A program made the translations under genes and the position numbers. Positions 48,831 to 58,277 of a stretch of 64,000 bases of DNA are shown piece after piece. The notes under the pieces were generated by a model. The model did not search any database, was not told the DNA's origin, and saw only the letters and a list, made by a program, of their open reading frames with translations. The number at the start of each line of letters is the position of its first letter. The stretch's first letter is position 1. Origin of the DNA: Novosphingobium sp. Gsoil 351 (GTDB taxonomy: Bacteria; Pseudomonadota; Alphaproteobacteria; Sphingomonadales; Sphingomonadaceae); the NCBI RefSeq assembly GCF_009707465.1, contig NZ_CP046120.1, forward strand, positions 2,385,501-2,449,500, in the 5' to 3' direction.

Positions 48831-51113
48831 CTAACCGGAAATTCGGGATTGGAGCCCGGTGCTCAGCGGCCCACCACCACCTGCATGAACTGCGGCCTGC
48901 CGCCACCCCTCCCCGCCGAGCGACAGCGGGTAATTGCCCGGAGGCAGCGCAGCCAGCGGCATACCGGCGGCTGCGAGCGCATAAGGGCTGACCCGGTGCC
49001 GGGTAACCAGCCCGCCCGCGCCGTCGCTGACCAGCGGGGTTTCGAACTCGACGGCAATGTGTGCGTCGGCGGAACGGGTCACTTCGGCGACGGCGAGCTG
49101 TCCGCCGCCCAAGTCGATCACCAGTCCGGTACCGACCGGAACCCCGACCAGCCCGTCGATCCGCGCCCCGGTGGTCGAAAGGTCCCGCATCACCGCCTCG
49201 TAGCGGTGGTCCTCGTGGATGATCCCGATCCGGCGGAACACGCTGCGGCGATCGGGGCGATGGCGATCGGGTCCGTTGGGTTCGATCTTGAAGCTTTCGC
49301 TGCCCATCGCCTCAAGCAGCTCCGCCTGCGGCAGCGCCTTGGCATAGATCCACCCCTGGATGAACTTGGCGCCCTTGCTGCGCACCAGTTCGAGCTGGTC
49401 GAACGCCTCGACCCCCTCGACCGTGGTCTCCATCCCCAGCGCATCGGACAGGCCGATGATCGCGGCGATGATCTTGGCGCTGTTCTGGTCCTGCTGGGTG
49501 CACGAATCGACGAAGCTCTTGTCGACCTTGAGCTTGTCGAACGGGGCCGAGCGCAGATAGCTGAGCGAGGAATAGCCGGTCCCGAAATCGTCGAGGGCCA
49601 GGCGCACGCCCAGCTGCTTGAGAACCTTGAAAGTCTCGTCGGTGGTCTCGCTGTCGCCCATGAACACGCTCTCGGTCAGCTCGAGCTCGAGCCGTTCGGC
49701 ATCGAGCCCGCTGGCCGCCAGCGCGCTGGTGACGATCGCGGGAAAGCCGGGGCTGGCGAACTGCACCGCCGAGACGTTGACCGCGACGCGGACCGATTTT
49801 GGCCATTGCATCGCGTCCTGGCAGGCTCGGCGCAGGGCCCATTCGCCGAGCTGGATGATCAGGCTCGATTCCTCGGCCACGCTGATGAAGGCGGCGGGCC
49901 CGATCGGGCCGCGCTCGGGATGTTCCCAGCGCATCAGCGCCTCGCAGCCGACCACCATGCTGTCGGCGGTGCGGACCACAGGCTGGTAATGAAGCTCGAG
50001 CTGGTCGGCGGCGAGCGCTTCGCGCAAATCCTCCTCGAGCATGCGGCGCTCTTCGGCCTCGTCCTTGAGATCGGCGGAGAAGAAGCGGAACGCACCGCGT
50101 CCGCCGTTCTTCGCGGCGTACAGCGCCAGATCGGCGGCGCGTACGATCTCTTCGCGCTCGACCCCATCGTAGGGTGCGATGGCCAGGCCGACCGAAGTCC
50201 CGATGATCGCGCGGCCACCCTCGACCGGATAGGGTTGCGAGACGATCTGAATGATCTTGGCGGCCAATTCGCCCAACTTGCCGCGGTCGTCGAGGTCGGG
50301 AAGGATCACCTGAAACTCGTCGCCGCCCAGCCGCCCGATCTCGCCGCGCTCGCCGATCACGCGTTGCAGGCGCTGCGCGACCTGGCGCAGCACCTCGTCG
50401 CCCGCGGGGTGACCCATCATGTCGTTGACCTGCTTGAACTTGTCGAGATCGAGCATCATCAACGTGCAGCTGCGCTTGGCCGCCTTGTAAGCGGCGAGCG
50501 TGCTTTCCAGCCGCCGGGTCATGCGGTGCCGGTTCGCCAGCCCGGTCAGCGAATCGTATTCGGCGAGCCGTGAATCCTCGAGCTTGCGTTCGTATTCGGT
50601 GGTGATGTCCTTGGCGCTGCCGCGATAGCCGAGGAAGTTGCCCCCGGCGTCGAACTTGGGATGGCCCGAGATCGACCACCACGCTCCGCGACCGCTGCCG
50701 CTGAGCCGGGCGGGGATGAAGCGGACGGTCACGTCGACCAGCTTGTTGCGCGCCGAGAGCTGGAATTTGAGCGGGCGGCCCGCGTTGCGTTCGTCGAGGT
50801 TCTCGGAATCGGTCTCGAACAGCGCCACGAAGGGTTGGGCGAGCAGCTCGGCCAGCGGCCTGTCGAGCCGCTCCGCGGCGCTCGCAGAGACATAGATCAG
50901 GCGGCCTTGGGCGTCGGTCGCCCACATCCAGGCGAATCCGCCGCTTTCGAAATCATCGAGCAATTCGAGGCGGCGCGCGGCGTCGTTGGGCGAGATCACC
51001 GCCGCCGCACCGTGATCGGCTTCCGGGTCAGCCGCGGCGTGCCGCCCGGTCAGTCCCTGAAAGAGCCTCTTCACCGCCATCGCCGTGTCCATTTTCGCCT
51101 TTGCCGAGGGCAT
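48831..51113 (-). CDS. PAS-GGDEF-EAL-PilZ c-di-GMP protein
   Basis: 760 residues, soluble. PAS domain at about 50-175 (SGGFAWMWATDAQGRLIYV). GGDEF at about 185-345 with an intact active-site motif GRLGGDEFQVIL. EAL at about 360-610 with YQPVV, CEALMRWEHP, VNVSAVQF, DDFGTGYSSLSYL and ETTVEGVE. C-terminal PilZ-like domain at about 640-725 with RRSVFRRIGI and RDLSTTGARIDG. Both cyclase and phosphodiesterase motifs are complete. A built-in PilZ domain would let the enzyme sense its own product. The start is ATG 51113, but ATG 51089 is also possible. Confidence 0.9.
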   Translation of the reverse strand: MPSAKAKMDTAMAVKRLFQGLTGRHAAADPEADHGAAAVISPNDAARRLELLDDFESGGFAWMWATDAQGRLIYVSASAAERLDRPLAELLAQPFVALFETDSENLDERNAGRPLKFQLSARNKLVDVTVRFIPARLSGSGRGAWWSISGHPKFDAGGNFLGYRGSAKDITTEYERKLEDSRLAEYDSLTGLANRHRMTRRLESTLAAYKAAKRSCTLMMLDLDKFKQVNDMMGHPAGDEVLRQVAQRLQRVIGERGEIGRLGGDEFQVILPDLDDRGKLGELAAKIIQIVSQPYPVEGGRAIIGTSVGLAIAPYDGVEREEIVRAADLALYAAKNGGRGAFRFFSADLKDEAEERRMLEEDLREALAADQLELHYQPVVRTADSMVVGCEALMRWEHPERGPIGPAAFISVAEESSLIIQLGEWALRRACQDAMQWPKSVRVAVNVSAVQFASPGFPAIVTSALAASGLDAERLELELTESVFMGDSETTDETFKVLKQLGVRLALDDFGTGYSSLSYLRSAPFDKLKVDKSFVDSCTQQDQNSAKIIAAIIGLSDALGMETTVEGVEAFDQLELVRSKGAKFIQGWIYAKALPQAELLEAMGSESFKIEPNGPDRHRPDRRSVFRRIGIIHEDHRYEAVMRDLSTTGARIDGLVGVPVGTGLVIDLGGGQLAVAEVTRSADAHIAVEFETPLVSDGAGGLVTRHRVSPYALAAAGMPLAALPPGNYPLSLGGEGWRQAAVHAGGGGPLSTGLQSRISG

Positions 51114-51181
51114 CTGCCCGAATGGACAACAGTGCCTAAGCGGTTTTGGTTAACGGACCGATAAGGATGATTGTCGCGGCC

Positions 51182-51697
51182 TCAACCCTCGCCGCTCATT
51201 TCCCACGCCGCACAGTGCGGATCGAGACCGACCAGTTGCCGGCGCAGCGCGGTGCGTGCGAGCCGTTCGACCTCGACCCGGCGGCGCGCGGGAGCAAGCG
51301 GCAGCGCGGGCGCTGGGCGGACGATCTCGGCGTCGTAGCCGTCGGCCACGATCACCCCGCAGGCGTGGGGCAGGAACGGCGCGCCATCTAGGCAGGCGCG
51401 GTCGAGCTGCGGGGGCAAGCCCCAGTAATAACGGTCGCAATGCGCCAGGTAATCGGGCCACTTGCCGTCGCCCAGCAGATCCGCGCGGCTGACCTTGATT
51501 TCGACGATCACGATCCGGCCCTTGGCATCTACCCCCATCAGGTCGGCACGGCGCCCGTTACGCAGCGGCATTTCGGCGAGGCACCAGATGTCGTTTCGAG
51601 CGAACAGACGGCAAATCCCGCGCGCGACAGCCAGCGAAGCGCGTTCTTCGGCGGCTGCGGACGCAGAGGCAAGGGGTACGACGGCCGACTCGGGCAT
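51182..51697 (-). CDS. mmcB: MmcB-type DNA repair nuclease-like protein
   Basis: 171 residues of the MmcB family (PD-(D/E)xK-like). Motif regions include RGICRLFARNDIWCLAEMPL, RRADLMGVDAKGRIVIVEIKVSRADLLGDGKW (in parts; D...E-x-K nuclease core) and HCDRYYWGLPP. In Caulobacter, MmcB is an SOS-induced DNA repair factor. Ends near the tRNA-Arg gene that borders the genomic island. Confidence 0.87.
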   Translation of the reverse strand: MPESAVVPLASASAAAEERASLAVARGICRLFARNDIWCLAEMPLRNGRRADLMGVDAKGRIVIVEIKVSRADLLGDGKWPDYLAHCDRYYWGLPPQLDRACLDGAPFLPHACGVIVADGYDAEIVRPAPALPLAPARRRVEVERLARTALRRQLVGLDPHCAAWEMSGEG

Positions 51698-51836
51698 GCA
51701 CCAACCCTAGGAACAGATCATGAACCGCGCAAGCGCCGAAGCGGAAGTTCTGGGCAAGGCGAAATCGCCACGGGCACCCGCCCGCGCAATTCGCACTGGC
51801 AACCCCCAGCCGCCGCTGCTAGGCGCTCGCTGCCAT

Positions 51837-51931
<95 letters not shown>

Positions 51932-52022
51932 CTACCCCACAATCTACCTCGTGGCAGTTATGTGGTCGTAACGCCCTTTTTTTGGACCGAAAACCGCCTT
52001 CACAGTCGGCCTTCGGCGGTCG

Positions 52023-53150
52023 TCAGGCCGATCTTGAGTGCGGGTCAGACACCTCGGGGGCGAGCGAGTAGCTGGTGCTTCGTCCACCGGCCGGGTCCTT
52101 CACGAGTATGCCCCTTTCGACGAGATCGGTGATGTCGCGCAACGCCGTGTCAGGCGAGGTCTTGGCGAGCTTCGCCCATTTGGAGCTGACGAGCTTGCCC
52201 TCGAACCCATCCAGCAGACGGTGGATCATCGTGATCTGGCGCTCGTTTAGCTTTTGGCCTGCGAGCTTGTCCCACGTTCGCGCCTTGCTCATAACATGGG
52301 CGAGAATGGCCTCGGAACCGTCGAAGGCTCGATCCAAGCAAGCGATGAACCATAGCAGCCACCGCGTGATGTCCAGATCGCCCTTCTGGGTGGTTTCCAG
52401 CATGTCGTAGTAGTCGTTGCGCTCGGTCCTGATTTGGGCGGACATGCTGTAGAAGCGTTGCGCCATCCCTTCTGCGCGCGCGAGCGACATGTCGGCGATG
52501 GCGCGCGCAATTCGCCCGTTCCCGTCATCGAACGGATGGATGGTGACGAACCAGAAGTGCGCGATCCCAGCCTTGAGGACCGGATCGGGGTCTGCACTGT
52601 GGAACCAGTCGAGGAACTTCGCCATCTCTGCTTCGAGCCGTTCGGCCGCTGGTGCCTCGTAGTGTACCCGCTCGCGCCCGATCGGCCCAGAAACGACCTG
52701 CATGGGTCCCGTGGCGTCATCGCGCCATGTACCCACGGCGATGCGGCTCATGCCGCTTCGGCCAGTCGGGAATAGTGCGGCGTGCCACCCGAAAAGTCGT
52801 TCGGTGGTGAGCGGCTCTGCGTAGCTCTGCGTCGCGTCTAGCATCATCTCGACAACGCCTTCGACATGGCGATCGGCGGGAACGAGGCCGCTGATGTCCA
52901 TCCCAAGACGCCGGGCGATGGAGGAGCGAACTTGGTCCTTGTCGAGCACCTCGCCCTCGATCTCGCTGGACTTGAGCACGTCTTCGGTCAGGGCGTGCAG
53001 TACCGCTTCTTCCCGTAGGGGAAAGCCGAGAGCCTCCATGCGGCCGATCAGCCGTCCCTGCCTATGGCGCACGGCAGCCAGCGGCTTGGCAAGCTGCTCG
53101 TCGTTCCAGCGCAGGTTCGGCCAGCCGGGTAGTTCGTGGATGTAAGACAT
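52023..53150 (-). CDS. Fic-family AMPylase/cell filamentation-type protein
   Basis: 375 residues. N-terminal helical DUF4172-like region, then an inhibitory-helix motif SSEIEG (61-66, pattern S/T-x3-E-G), and the Fic core HPFDDGNGRIAR (205-216) with the catalytic His and all phosphate-loop residues. C-terminal winged-helix-like domain (QITMIHRLLDGFEGKL, then SPDTALRDITDLVERGIL). The N-terminal inhibitory helix makes it class II: kept inactive until the Glu is released. The winged helix may bind the operator-like repeats just upstream (53167-53251), i.e. autoregulation. Targets unknown. All catalytic residues are intact, unlike most of the island. Confidence 0.92.
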   Translation of the reverse strand: MSYIHELPGWPNLRWNDEQLAKPLAAVRHRQGRLIGRMEALGFPLREEAVLHALTEDVLKSSEIEGEVLDKDQVRSSIARRLGMDISGLVPADRHVEGVVEMMLDATQSYAEPLTTERLFGWHAALFPTGRSGMSRIAVGTWRDDATGPMQVVSGPIGRERVHYEAPAAERLEAEMAKFLDWFHSADPDPVLKAGIAHFWFVTIHPFDDGNGRIARAIADMSLARAEGMAQRFYSMSAQIRTERNDYYDMLETTQKGDLDITRWLLWFIACLDRAFDGSEAILAHVMSKARTWDKLAGQKLNERQITMIHRLLDGFEGKLVSSKWAKLAKTSPDTALRDITDLVERGILVKDPAGGRSTSYSLAPEVSDPHSRSA

Positions 53151-53166
53151 TAATCACCGCACCCCT

Positions 53167-53251
53167 TGCGGAGATTGTTGGCCCCAATCTCCGCAGAAGG
53201 CAAGCTTAATCTCCGCATAGCGTGCGGTGAATATGGCCGATAATCTCCGCA
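53167..53251. promoter_or_regulatory. Repeated operator-like elements upstream of fic
   Basis: Perfect inverted repeat TGCGGAGATTG (53167-53177) with CAATCTCCGCA (53185-53195), spacer 7, then two further direct half-sites TAATCTCCGCA at 53207-53217 and 53241-53251. Four copies of the AATCTCCGCA element in 85 bases, starting 17 bases upstream of the fic start. Fits binding of one or more regulator dimers. Confidence 0.75.
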
Positions 53252-53280
53252 AGGAGCGTCGGGCACAGCTCCGACGCCGC

Positions 53281-53294
53281 TGCAACCGGTTGCA
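53281..53294. repeat. Short perfect palindrome
   Basis: TGCAACCGGTTGCA, 14 bases, in the gap between the fic operator region and the helicase remnant. Could be a separate regulator site or part of a transcript-end hairpin; no more can be said. Confidence 0.35.
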
Positions 53295-53300
53295 ACTAGA

Positions 53301-53650
53301 CCGCGTCAGCTCCCCAGATCGGCCAACAACTCGACACAGGCTTCACGCCGCTGATGTGCAAATGATCGCGGGCGCGCGTGCAGGCGACGTAGAACAAGTG
53401 CCGCTCGGTCTCGAAACCTCGCGTAGCTCGTCCTCATCGGTGGCATCATCGACCCGTGATTGCAGCGGCAAGGCTTCGTCATCGCAAGCCATTACGGCGA
53501 CGGCCTTGAACTCCAGCCCCTTAGCGAAGTGCATCGTGCCTACAGCGACGCGATCTCCATGGTCTTCGACGCGCTCTGTCAGTTGACGGGCTACCAGACC
53601 GGCAGCCGCGATGGCAGCACGCGCGCGGCCCAGATAATCGTCGGCGACCC
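53301..53650 (-). pseudogene. C-terminal remnant of a UvrD/Rep-type helicase (copy A)
   Basis: On the minus strand, reading back from about 53650: GRARAAIAAAGLVARQLTER, then EDHGDRVAVGTMHFAKGLEFKAVAV (in two parts), which is the UvrD motif V/VI region. After ELREV the frame shifts (a TTT run lacks one T), resuming FETERHLFYVACTRARDHLHISG, motif VI of superfamily-1 helicases. The N-terminal two thirds is missing: the sequence is cut by the istB fragment at about 53650. A degraded second copy is at 58278-58440. Confidence 0.75.
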
Positions 53651-53651
53651 G

Positions 53652-54256
53652 CTCAAGGCCGAGATCGACGAGAAGCAGGCGCGCTCGATCAAGTACCAGA
53701 TGACGATCGCCAAGCTGCCGCTGGCAAGGGAGCTCGCGACGTTCGACTTCGCCGCCACCCCGATCAACGAGCAACTGGTGCGTGAACTCGCCACCGGCGG
53801 CTTCCTCGCCAGCCAACGCAACGCGGTGCTGATCGGCGGCACCGGCACCGGCAAGACCCACCTCGCCATCGCCATCGGCCGGGCCTGCGTGCGCACCGGG
53901 GCGGGGCCCGGTTCTACAACACGGTCGACCTGGTCAACCGGCTCGAGGCCGAAGCTCGTGCCAGCAAGCCGGGGCGCATCGCCGATCACCTCGCCCGGCT
54001 CGACCTCGTGATCCTCGACGAGCTCGGCTATCTGCCGTTCGCGCTCGCCGGCGGCCAGCTGCTGTTCCACCTGGTCAGCCGGCTCTACGAGCAGACCTCG
54101 ATCATCGTCACCACCAACCTCGCGTTCGGCGAGTGGCCCCAGGTGTTCGGCGATGCCAAGATGACGACGGCGCTGCTTGACCGGCTCACCCACCACTGCG
54201 ACATCGTCGAGACCGGCAACGAGAGCTGGCGGTTCAAGCACCGCGAAGCCGCCTGA
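53652..54256 (+). pseudogene. Truncated, frameshifted IS21-family istB (transposition ATPase)
   Basis: Recognisable IstB core: [48 protein letters not shown] (Walker A), then [20 protein letters not shown] in the next frame, [12 protein letters not shown] (Walker B), [22 protein letters not shown] and [12 protein letters not shown]. The N-terminal end is missing, since the sequence joins the helicase remnant directly. A frameshift near 53900 (GCGGGGCCC) separates the halves. No istA is present. The noncoding stretch after it ends at about 54461 in GATTGACA, the likely IS right end (TGTCAATC inverted). Confidence 0.85.
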
Positions 54257-54461
54257 ACCCCTTCCCCCGGACCTCCATCCCCCGGGTTGGCCCGGTGGGT
54301 CCACAGGCACCTCCCACGGACGCCGCCGCCAGCGCTCCTGACGGCGCGCGGCGTCGTCCGCGGGGCCCTCCTATGTACTACCGGGACAACCCGAAAACAC
54401 TCACACCAAGGGGGTCAATGTTGGACGCCGATCCGGGGTCAAGATCCCGCGCCGATTGACA

Positions 54462-54684
54462 CTACAGGGCTTGGCAGCACCTTCAGCGGCGGATCGAGAA
54501 GCTGACCCGACATCGCCTTGCGGCGCCAGGTATAGAGCAGGCCGCTCGTCACCTCGTGGCGCTCCATCGCCAATCGCACCGATCCGCCCGGACCGAAGGC
54601 ATCGCGCAGCATCATGAGCTTCTGCTCGACGGTCCAGAACCGCCGGCCCGATACACGGGCGATCACCTCGATCCGACTAGTCAT
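54462..54684 (-). pseudogene. IS66-type tnpA fragment cut by the IS21 end
   Basis: On the minus strand from ATG 54684: MTSRIEVIARVSGRRFWTVE, then QKLMMLRDAFGPGGSVRLAMERHEV and LLYTWRRKAMSG, which is the helix-turn-helix of IS66-family OrfA. The C-terminus runs straight into the IS21-end sequence at 54461, so it is truncated. No IS66 OrfB or OrfC nearby. Confidence 0.7.
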
Positions 54685-55020
54685 ACGAGCGGTCGTATGA
54701 CCGCTCGCACCCTCAGCGACCTCACTGTCCACCACGCGCTCCGCCCAAAGGCGACAAACATCGCAGCAAATGCATCAGCGGCAAGGCGGCCTACCGACCC
54801 CGCTTACGCTTCATCTTCGACCGTCAGCGACCATAGCCGGGCGATCAAAGAGGCCTCGGATTCGTTGCTCGCCATAACTGCGGTCAATGACCTGGGGATT
54901 CCCGCTCACCTTGAAGAGGACCAAGGGCCAGCCGCAACAGTCCTCCGAATAGTCACTATTGGGCCGCTAAAATCCCGTTAACCATTCGCTGCGTATTGCC
55001 AGCAGCACGTGGGGGGCCAA
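54685..55020. other. 336-base noncoding stretch inside the island
   Basis: Between the tnpA fragment and the PAP2-family gene. No gene is supported. Fragments in several frames look like decayed coding sequence but cannot be assigned. Confidence 0.5.
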
Positions 55021-56103
55021 ATGTCGGCGATAAAAGCAAATGACCGCAACAACTTGCAGGAAATCCAGGCATTGTTGCTCAACGACGTACCAATCTATGC
55101 CGTCACGAGCCTGCTCCTTGCGCTCTGCATGACTATCTTCGCCGCATACGGCGTCAGTGTCCATCTAGACCTCTTTGCCGCGAACGCAGGACTCTATGTG
55201 GTGGCCGGCGTCCCCATGGCGATCTTCGACGCAGTCTGGCTGCTCTTCCGCAATCGTCCTGAAGAGCCGATCCGCTTCATTGTTGAGACATATCGCCGGC
55301 GCGCATGCGACCCTGCTCTGCTCGCACGAGTGCCGCTGCTTGGCGTTGCCATCGCCTTCATGCCCTTCTTTTCGAAAATCAAGTCGATGATTCCGCTGTT
55401 CAACGACTTCAAGTGGGATGCCACATTCATAGCGTTCGATCGGGCACTCTTCTTCGGGAAGGACGCCTGGCAAGTACTGCATCCCGTCTTTGGCAGCCCG
55501 GTGGTCACGGCAGCCGCGGCGGGCCTTTATCACGCATGGATGATGCTCATTTATATGGGGACGCTGTTCTTCGTGTTCCATCCTTCGGCTACGAAAGTGG
55601 TGCGCCGATACGTCCTGAGCTTCGTGCTGATTTGGGTGTTGATTGGAGGCGTGTTGGCGACCGCTCTGGCCTCAGTCGGGCCCTGCTTCGTTGGGCCGAT
55701 CCTCGGTGACGACACCTTCAACGCTCAAATGGCCTACCTGAGGGCAGCCAACGAGCAGATCCCGGTGCTCACGCTTCCCGTGCAGGACCTCCTGCTGCAA
55801 TGGTATCAGGAAGGCAGCCGCGGGCTTGGGCGGGGAATAACCGCGATGCCATCCATGCACGTGTCGATGTCGTTTCTCTTCTGGCTGGCCATTCGCAAGG
55901 TCTCCTTGTTCGCTGGCCGCGGGTTCTTCCTTTTTTTCAACCTGATTTGGCTCAGCTCGGTCCACCTGGGTTACCACTACTTCGCCGACGGCCTCGTCGG
56001 CGTGATTGCTACAGCGATCATCTGGCACGGGAGCGAGACTCTTTTGCAGGGGTGGGATCGGTTGAGGTATCGTGGGCGCACTTCCGAGACTGCGCTAGCT
56101 TGA
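55021..56103 (+). CDS. PAP2-family membrane phosphatase/lipid phosphotransferase
   Basis: 360 residues with about six membrane helices. The C-terminal half holds the PAP2 motifs GRGITAMPSMHVSMSF (SMH) and SVHLGYHYFADGLVG (HxxxxHY..D), giving the two catalytic histidines. Length and layout are closer to the inositolphosphotransferase (Aur1/IPC-synthase-like) branch of the superfamily than to simple phosphatases, so a lipid headgroup transfer role is possible. The base composition is less GC-rich than in the flanking core genes. ATG 55021 follows GGGGGG; GTG 55009 is an alternative start. Confidence 0.85.
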   Translation: MSAIKANDRNNLQEIQALLLNDVPIYAVTSLLLALCMTIFAAYGVSVHLDLFAANAGLYVVAGVPMAIFDAVWLLFRNRPEEPIRFIVETYRRRACDPALLARVPLLGVAIAFMPFFSKIKSMIPLFNDFKWDATFIAFDRALFFGKDAWQVLHPVFGSPVVTAAAAGLYHAWMMLIYMGTLFFVFHPSATKVVRRYVLSFVLIWVLIGGVLATALASVGPCFVGPILGDDTFNAQMAYLRAANEQIPVLTLPVQDLLLQWYQEGSRGLGRGITAMPSMHVSMSFLFWLAIRKVSLFAGRGFFLFFNLIWLSSVHLGYHYFADGLVGVIATAIIWHGSETLLQGWDRLRYRGRTSETALA

Positions 56104-56198
56104 GGCTTGCGACGATCGCGCTACCAGTTGCACCCAACGTAGAACATCCAAACCACGCTCGGGCTGTCGTGTCCACCACGCAGCAGGTTGTCCGCGGC

Positions 56199-56495
56199 TC
56201 ACCGTTCCGCGATTGCCTTGGCCCGCTTCCGCATCCCGTCGAGCATAACGCCGCCGTGTGACTGACGGCAGCTCCTCTGGGCATAATCGCCCTCGTGGCC
56301 GAGCAACCTCCATAGGCTCGACACTTGAGGCGGGGAAGTTACCCCGGTCACCAGTAAGTAGGCCAGGGCAAGCTTGTGCAAGACGGTCCGATCCGCCGGC
56401 GCGCCGTTTGCTTCACGAACTGCCGCATCGAGCGTATCGATCGCCAAGAGCGCTAGACGGGAAACGGTAGCGCGCGAGGGACGGGCAGGGGTCAT
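56199..56495 (-). CDS. Hypothetical small protein
   Basis: 98 residues starting MTPARPSRATVSRLALLAID, mostly helical, with HKLALAYLLVTGVTSPPQVSSLWRLLG. No domain recognised. It lies in the island between the PAP2 gene and the IS256 remnant, and could be part of a resident gene or a chance frame. Low certainty. Confidence 0.35.
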   Translation of the reverse strand: MTPARPSRATVSRLALLAIDTLDAAVREANGAPADRTVLHKLALAYLLVTGVTSPPQVSSLWRLLGHEGDYAQRSCRQSHGGVMLDGMRKRAKAIAER

Positions 56496-56704
56496 CCGCA
56501 CTTGAGAACGTAGTGAGAACGATTCGGCAAGCGGGCTGCGATTGCCGATTGTACGTGGCCAGGTGTTGTTCCGCGACGAACGTAGGTCCAGATCGGCAGA
56601 CAGTGGGCAATATCACGCGAAACTGCCAATCACTGATCGGGCCCCACCTCGTGGTGTAGGTTCGCCGGTGCGTTCACGGCGATCTCCGGCGCGGGCCGGG
56701 TTGG

Positions 56705-57901
56705 TCAGGCTGCCATGGCTGGCAGGCTGACAAAGGGATCATCGCTGATTTGCGAGACACTTTCCAGTGTAAGATAGCGGCATCGCGGGACGGCCCATTC
56801 ATCGTTGCGCTCGAGCAGGATTGCTCCAACGAGGCGCGTGATCGCGTCTTCGTTAGGAAAGATGCCGACCACGTCGGTGCGTCGCTTGATCTCGCCGTTG
56901 AGGCGCTCGAGTGGATTTGTGCTGTGCAACTTGGTTCGATGCTGGGCTGGGAAGCTCATGTAGGCGGGCACGTCCTGCTTGGCATTGTCCATGAGCACGG
57001 CGAGCTTTGGGACCGTGGGCCTGAGCTGGTCGGCGACCTTGCGCCATTGCGTGGTGGGGGCCTCGGCGGTGTCCTGGGCATAGGCGGTGGCGATGAACGC
57101 GGAGACCACGCGGCGGCCGCTGCGCCCGGCATAAGCCAGCGCGTTGCGGGCAAAATGCACCCGGCAGCGCTGCCAGGTGGCGCTGAACACGCGCGAGACC
57201 GCGGCCTTGATGCCTTCGTGCGCGTCGGAGATCACCAGCTTCACGCCGCGCAGGCCGCGCCGCGCCAGGCCGCGAAGAAAGTCGGTCCAGAACACTTCGG
57301 CCTCGGACGGACCGATCCCCATGCCGAGCACCTCACGGCGGCCATCCGCGTTGGCGCCGACCGCGACGATCACCGCAACCGAGACAATCCGGCCCGCCTG
57401 GCGGACCTTCACGTAAGTCGCATCGATCCAGATGTACGGCCAATCGCCCTCGAGTGGTCGCTCGAGGAAGGCTTTCACGCGACCGTCGATCTCCTGGCAC
57501 AGCCGGCTGACCTGGTTCTTGGAGATGCCGCTCATCCCATCGCCTTGACCAGGTCGTCGACCGAGCGCGTCGAGATCCCCTGGATATAGGCCTCCTGGAT
57601 CACCGCGGTCAGCGCCTTCTCGGCCAGCCGGCGCGGTTCGAGGAAGCCCGGGAAGGAGCTCCCGGTTCGAAGCTTGGGGATCCCCAGCTCAACGCTGCCG
57701 GCGCGCGTCTCCCAATCACGCTCGCGGTACCCGTTGCGCTGGGCGAGCCGTTCGGGGTTCTTCTCACCATACCCGGCCGGTCAGGCCGCCGACCTCCAAC
57801 TCCATCAGCCGTTGCGCGGCAAAGCCGATCATCTCGCGCAGAAAATCGCCGTCGGCAGTCTTCCCAACCAGCCCCTGCAGGTCCATCGTATTGTCGGTCA
57901 T
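56705..57901 (-). pseudogene. IS256-family transposase, broken by two indels
   Basis: From ATG 57901: [20 protein letters not shown] and [19 protein letters not shown], then a 2-base loss before [20 protein letters not shown] in the next frame, [20 protein letters not shown] and [15 protein letters not shown], then loss of one G in front of [17 protein letters not shown]. The last part (56705-57535) has IWIDATYVKVRQ, VISDAHEGIKAAVSRVF, WQRCRVHF and STNPLERLNGEIKRRT, with the acidic DDE residues present. Terminal inverted repeats were not identified. Probably inactive unless the shifts are sequencing errors. Confidence 0.88.
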
Positions 57902-58142
57902 CGGTTGTCTCCGTAAGCTTGAGTGGCAACCCAACCTTACCCCAAGTCACCGACGACCACCCGCGAAGCTGACCGGCCGCTACAGCGCTTTTGGGTGAGC
58001 GCGCGCCCGGCCAGCTTCGCTACCGTCGACCTACGCCACCTGCCGGGACACGATCTCCCCCGGAATTGACAAAATAAGGACAACTTGTTTTCGGCATCCT
58101 TAATCATCTGATATAAAAAGCTAAAAATGATCGCCCGCTCCG

Positions 58143-58205
58143 CTCCGAAGGCAGAGGTCACAGGCTCGAATCCTGTCGGGTGCACCAGTTTTCTGGGGTT
58201 TCTGA
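58143..58205 (+). repeat. attR-like direct repeat (tRNA-Arg 3' part plus flank)
   Basis: Second copy of the 63-base repeat at 51869. It starts inside the anticodon loop and lacks the 5' half of the tRNA, and its T-loop has C in place of the first T of TTCGAAT. This is a decayed partial tRNA, not a gene. Confidence 0.92.
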
Positions 58206-58277
58206 TTCTCAAATCCGCCAAGAACTCCAAGAGCGGCCGGATGCGGCAAATGTGGAGTCGGTCCCAGGCGTGCGTGC

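Noticed and set aside
48849..50573. 574-codon plus-strand open frame opposite the GGDEF-EAL gene
   Set aside because: Antisense shadow; all motifs are on the minus strand.
58121..58205. Second tRNA-Arg gene
   Set aside because: Only the 3' half is present, with no D-arm or acceptor 5' strand, and the T-loop is altered; it is an att remnant.
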